From: an uncultured Oscillospiraceae bacterium
Lineage (GTDB): Bacteria > Bacillota > Clostridia > Oscillospirales > Ruminococcaceae
Length of the DNA: 40,999 bases
Assembly: GCA_910579125.1 (NCBI GenBank)
Contig: CAJTTH010000016.1
Span: 1 to 40,999 of the forward strand
Direction of reading: 5' to 3'
The position numbers were made by a program, and so were the translations under genes. Below the pieces are notes generated by a model, which had not been told where the DNA came from, did not search any database, and was given only the letters and a program-made list of their open reading frames with translations. Below are positions 40,962 to 40,999 of this stretch, in pieces. Numbering within the stretch: position 1 is the stretch's first letter; every line of letters begins with the position of its first letter.

Positions 40962-40999
40962 TTGTCCTTTAGGAGAAAGATATGATAAAAGTCTTTCCA

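Overview
The window is the replication-origin neighbourhood of a low-to-mid GC Firmicute. The gene order dnaA-dnaN-yaaA-recF-remB-gyrB-gyrA, a Noc-type ParB beside parA/parB, palindromic parS sites and TTG starts with strong Shine-Dalgarno sequences all fit Clostridia, most likely the Ruminococcaceae/Oscillospiraceae. Two tandem lipoprotein serpins recall the gut anaerobe [Eubacterium] siraeum, whose serpins (siropins) are described. That species link is an inference from recognition, not from a search.

Layout. 1-4323: 5'-truncated dnaA, a gene-free stretch that looks like the origin-unwinding region, then dnaN, yaaA (S4 RNA-binding), recF and remB. 4340-7404: a serine-rich, membrane-anchored ComEA-like helix-hairpin-helix protein with a 90-bp tandem repeat, and a convergent many-helix DUF2339-like protein. 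7627-10635: a fused secDF, then two small reverse-strand genes (one ribbon-helix-helix protein) with nearly identical promoters. 10886-16155: gyrB, a YcxB-like membrane protein and gyrA. 16214-23318: parS, a DUF4240 gene, mnmG, rsmG, noc, a double parS palindrome, parA, parB and serS. 23703-28194: a LolD/MacB-type ABC ATPase and a 1259-residue FtsX-type permease with a very long coiled coil. 28405-32321: a four-gene operon of a DtxR/MntR-like regulator, two lipoprotein serpins and a metallo-beta-lactamase-fold protein with an altered metal motif.

32385-40421 is a compact reverse-strand operon of eight genes: NDP-hexose 2,3-dehydratase (EvaA/TylX3 type), Gfo/Idh/MocA 3-ketoreductase, RmlC-like epimerase, C-methyltransferase (TylC3/TcaB9 type), SDR 4-ketoreductase, RfbA, RfbB and a left-handed beta-helix acyltransferase. 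Together these make a complete predicted route from glucose-1-phosphate to an O-acylated dTDP-2,6-dideoxy-3-C-methyl-hexose of the mycarose/olivomycose kind, a sugar class best known from actinomycete antibiotics. No glycosyltransferase or scaffold gene is visible; they may lie beyond the right edge. The operon reads visibly more AT-rich than the origin genes and runs against them, so it looks like acquired accessory DNA. It is the most interesting system here.

No tRNA, rRNA, CRISPR array or complete insertion sequence was recognised.
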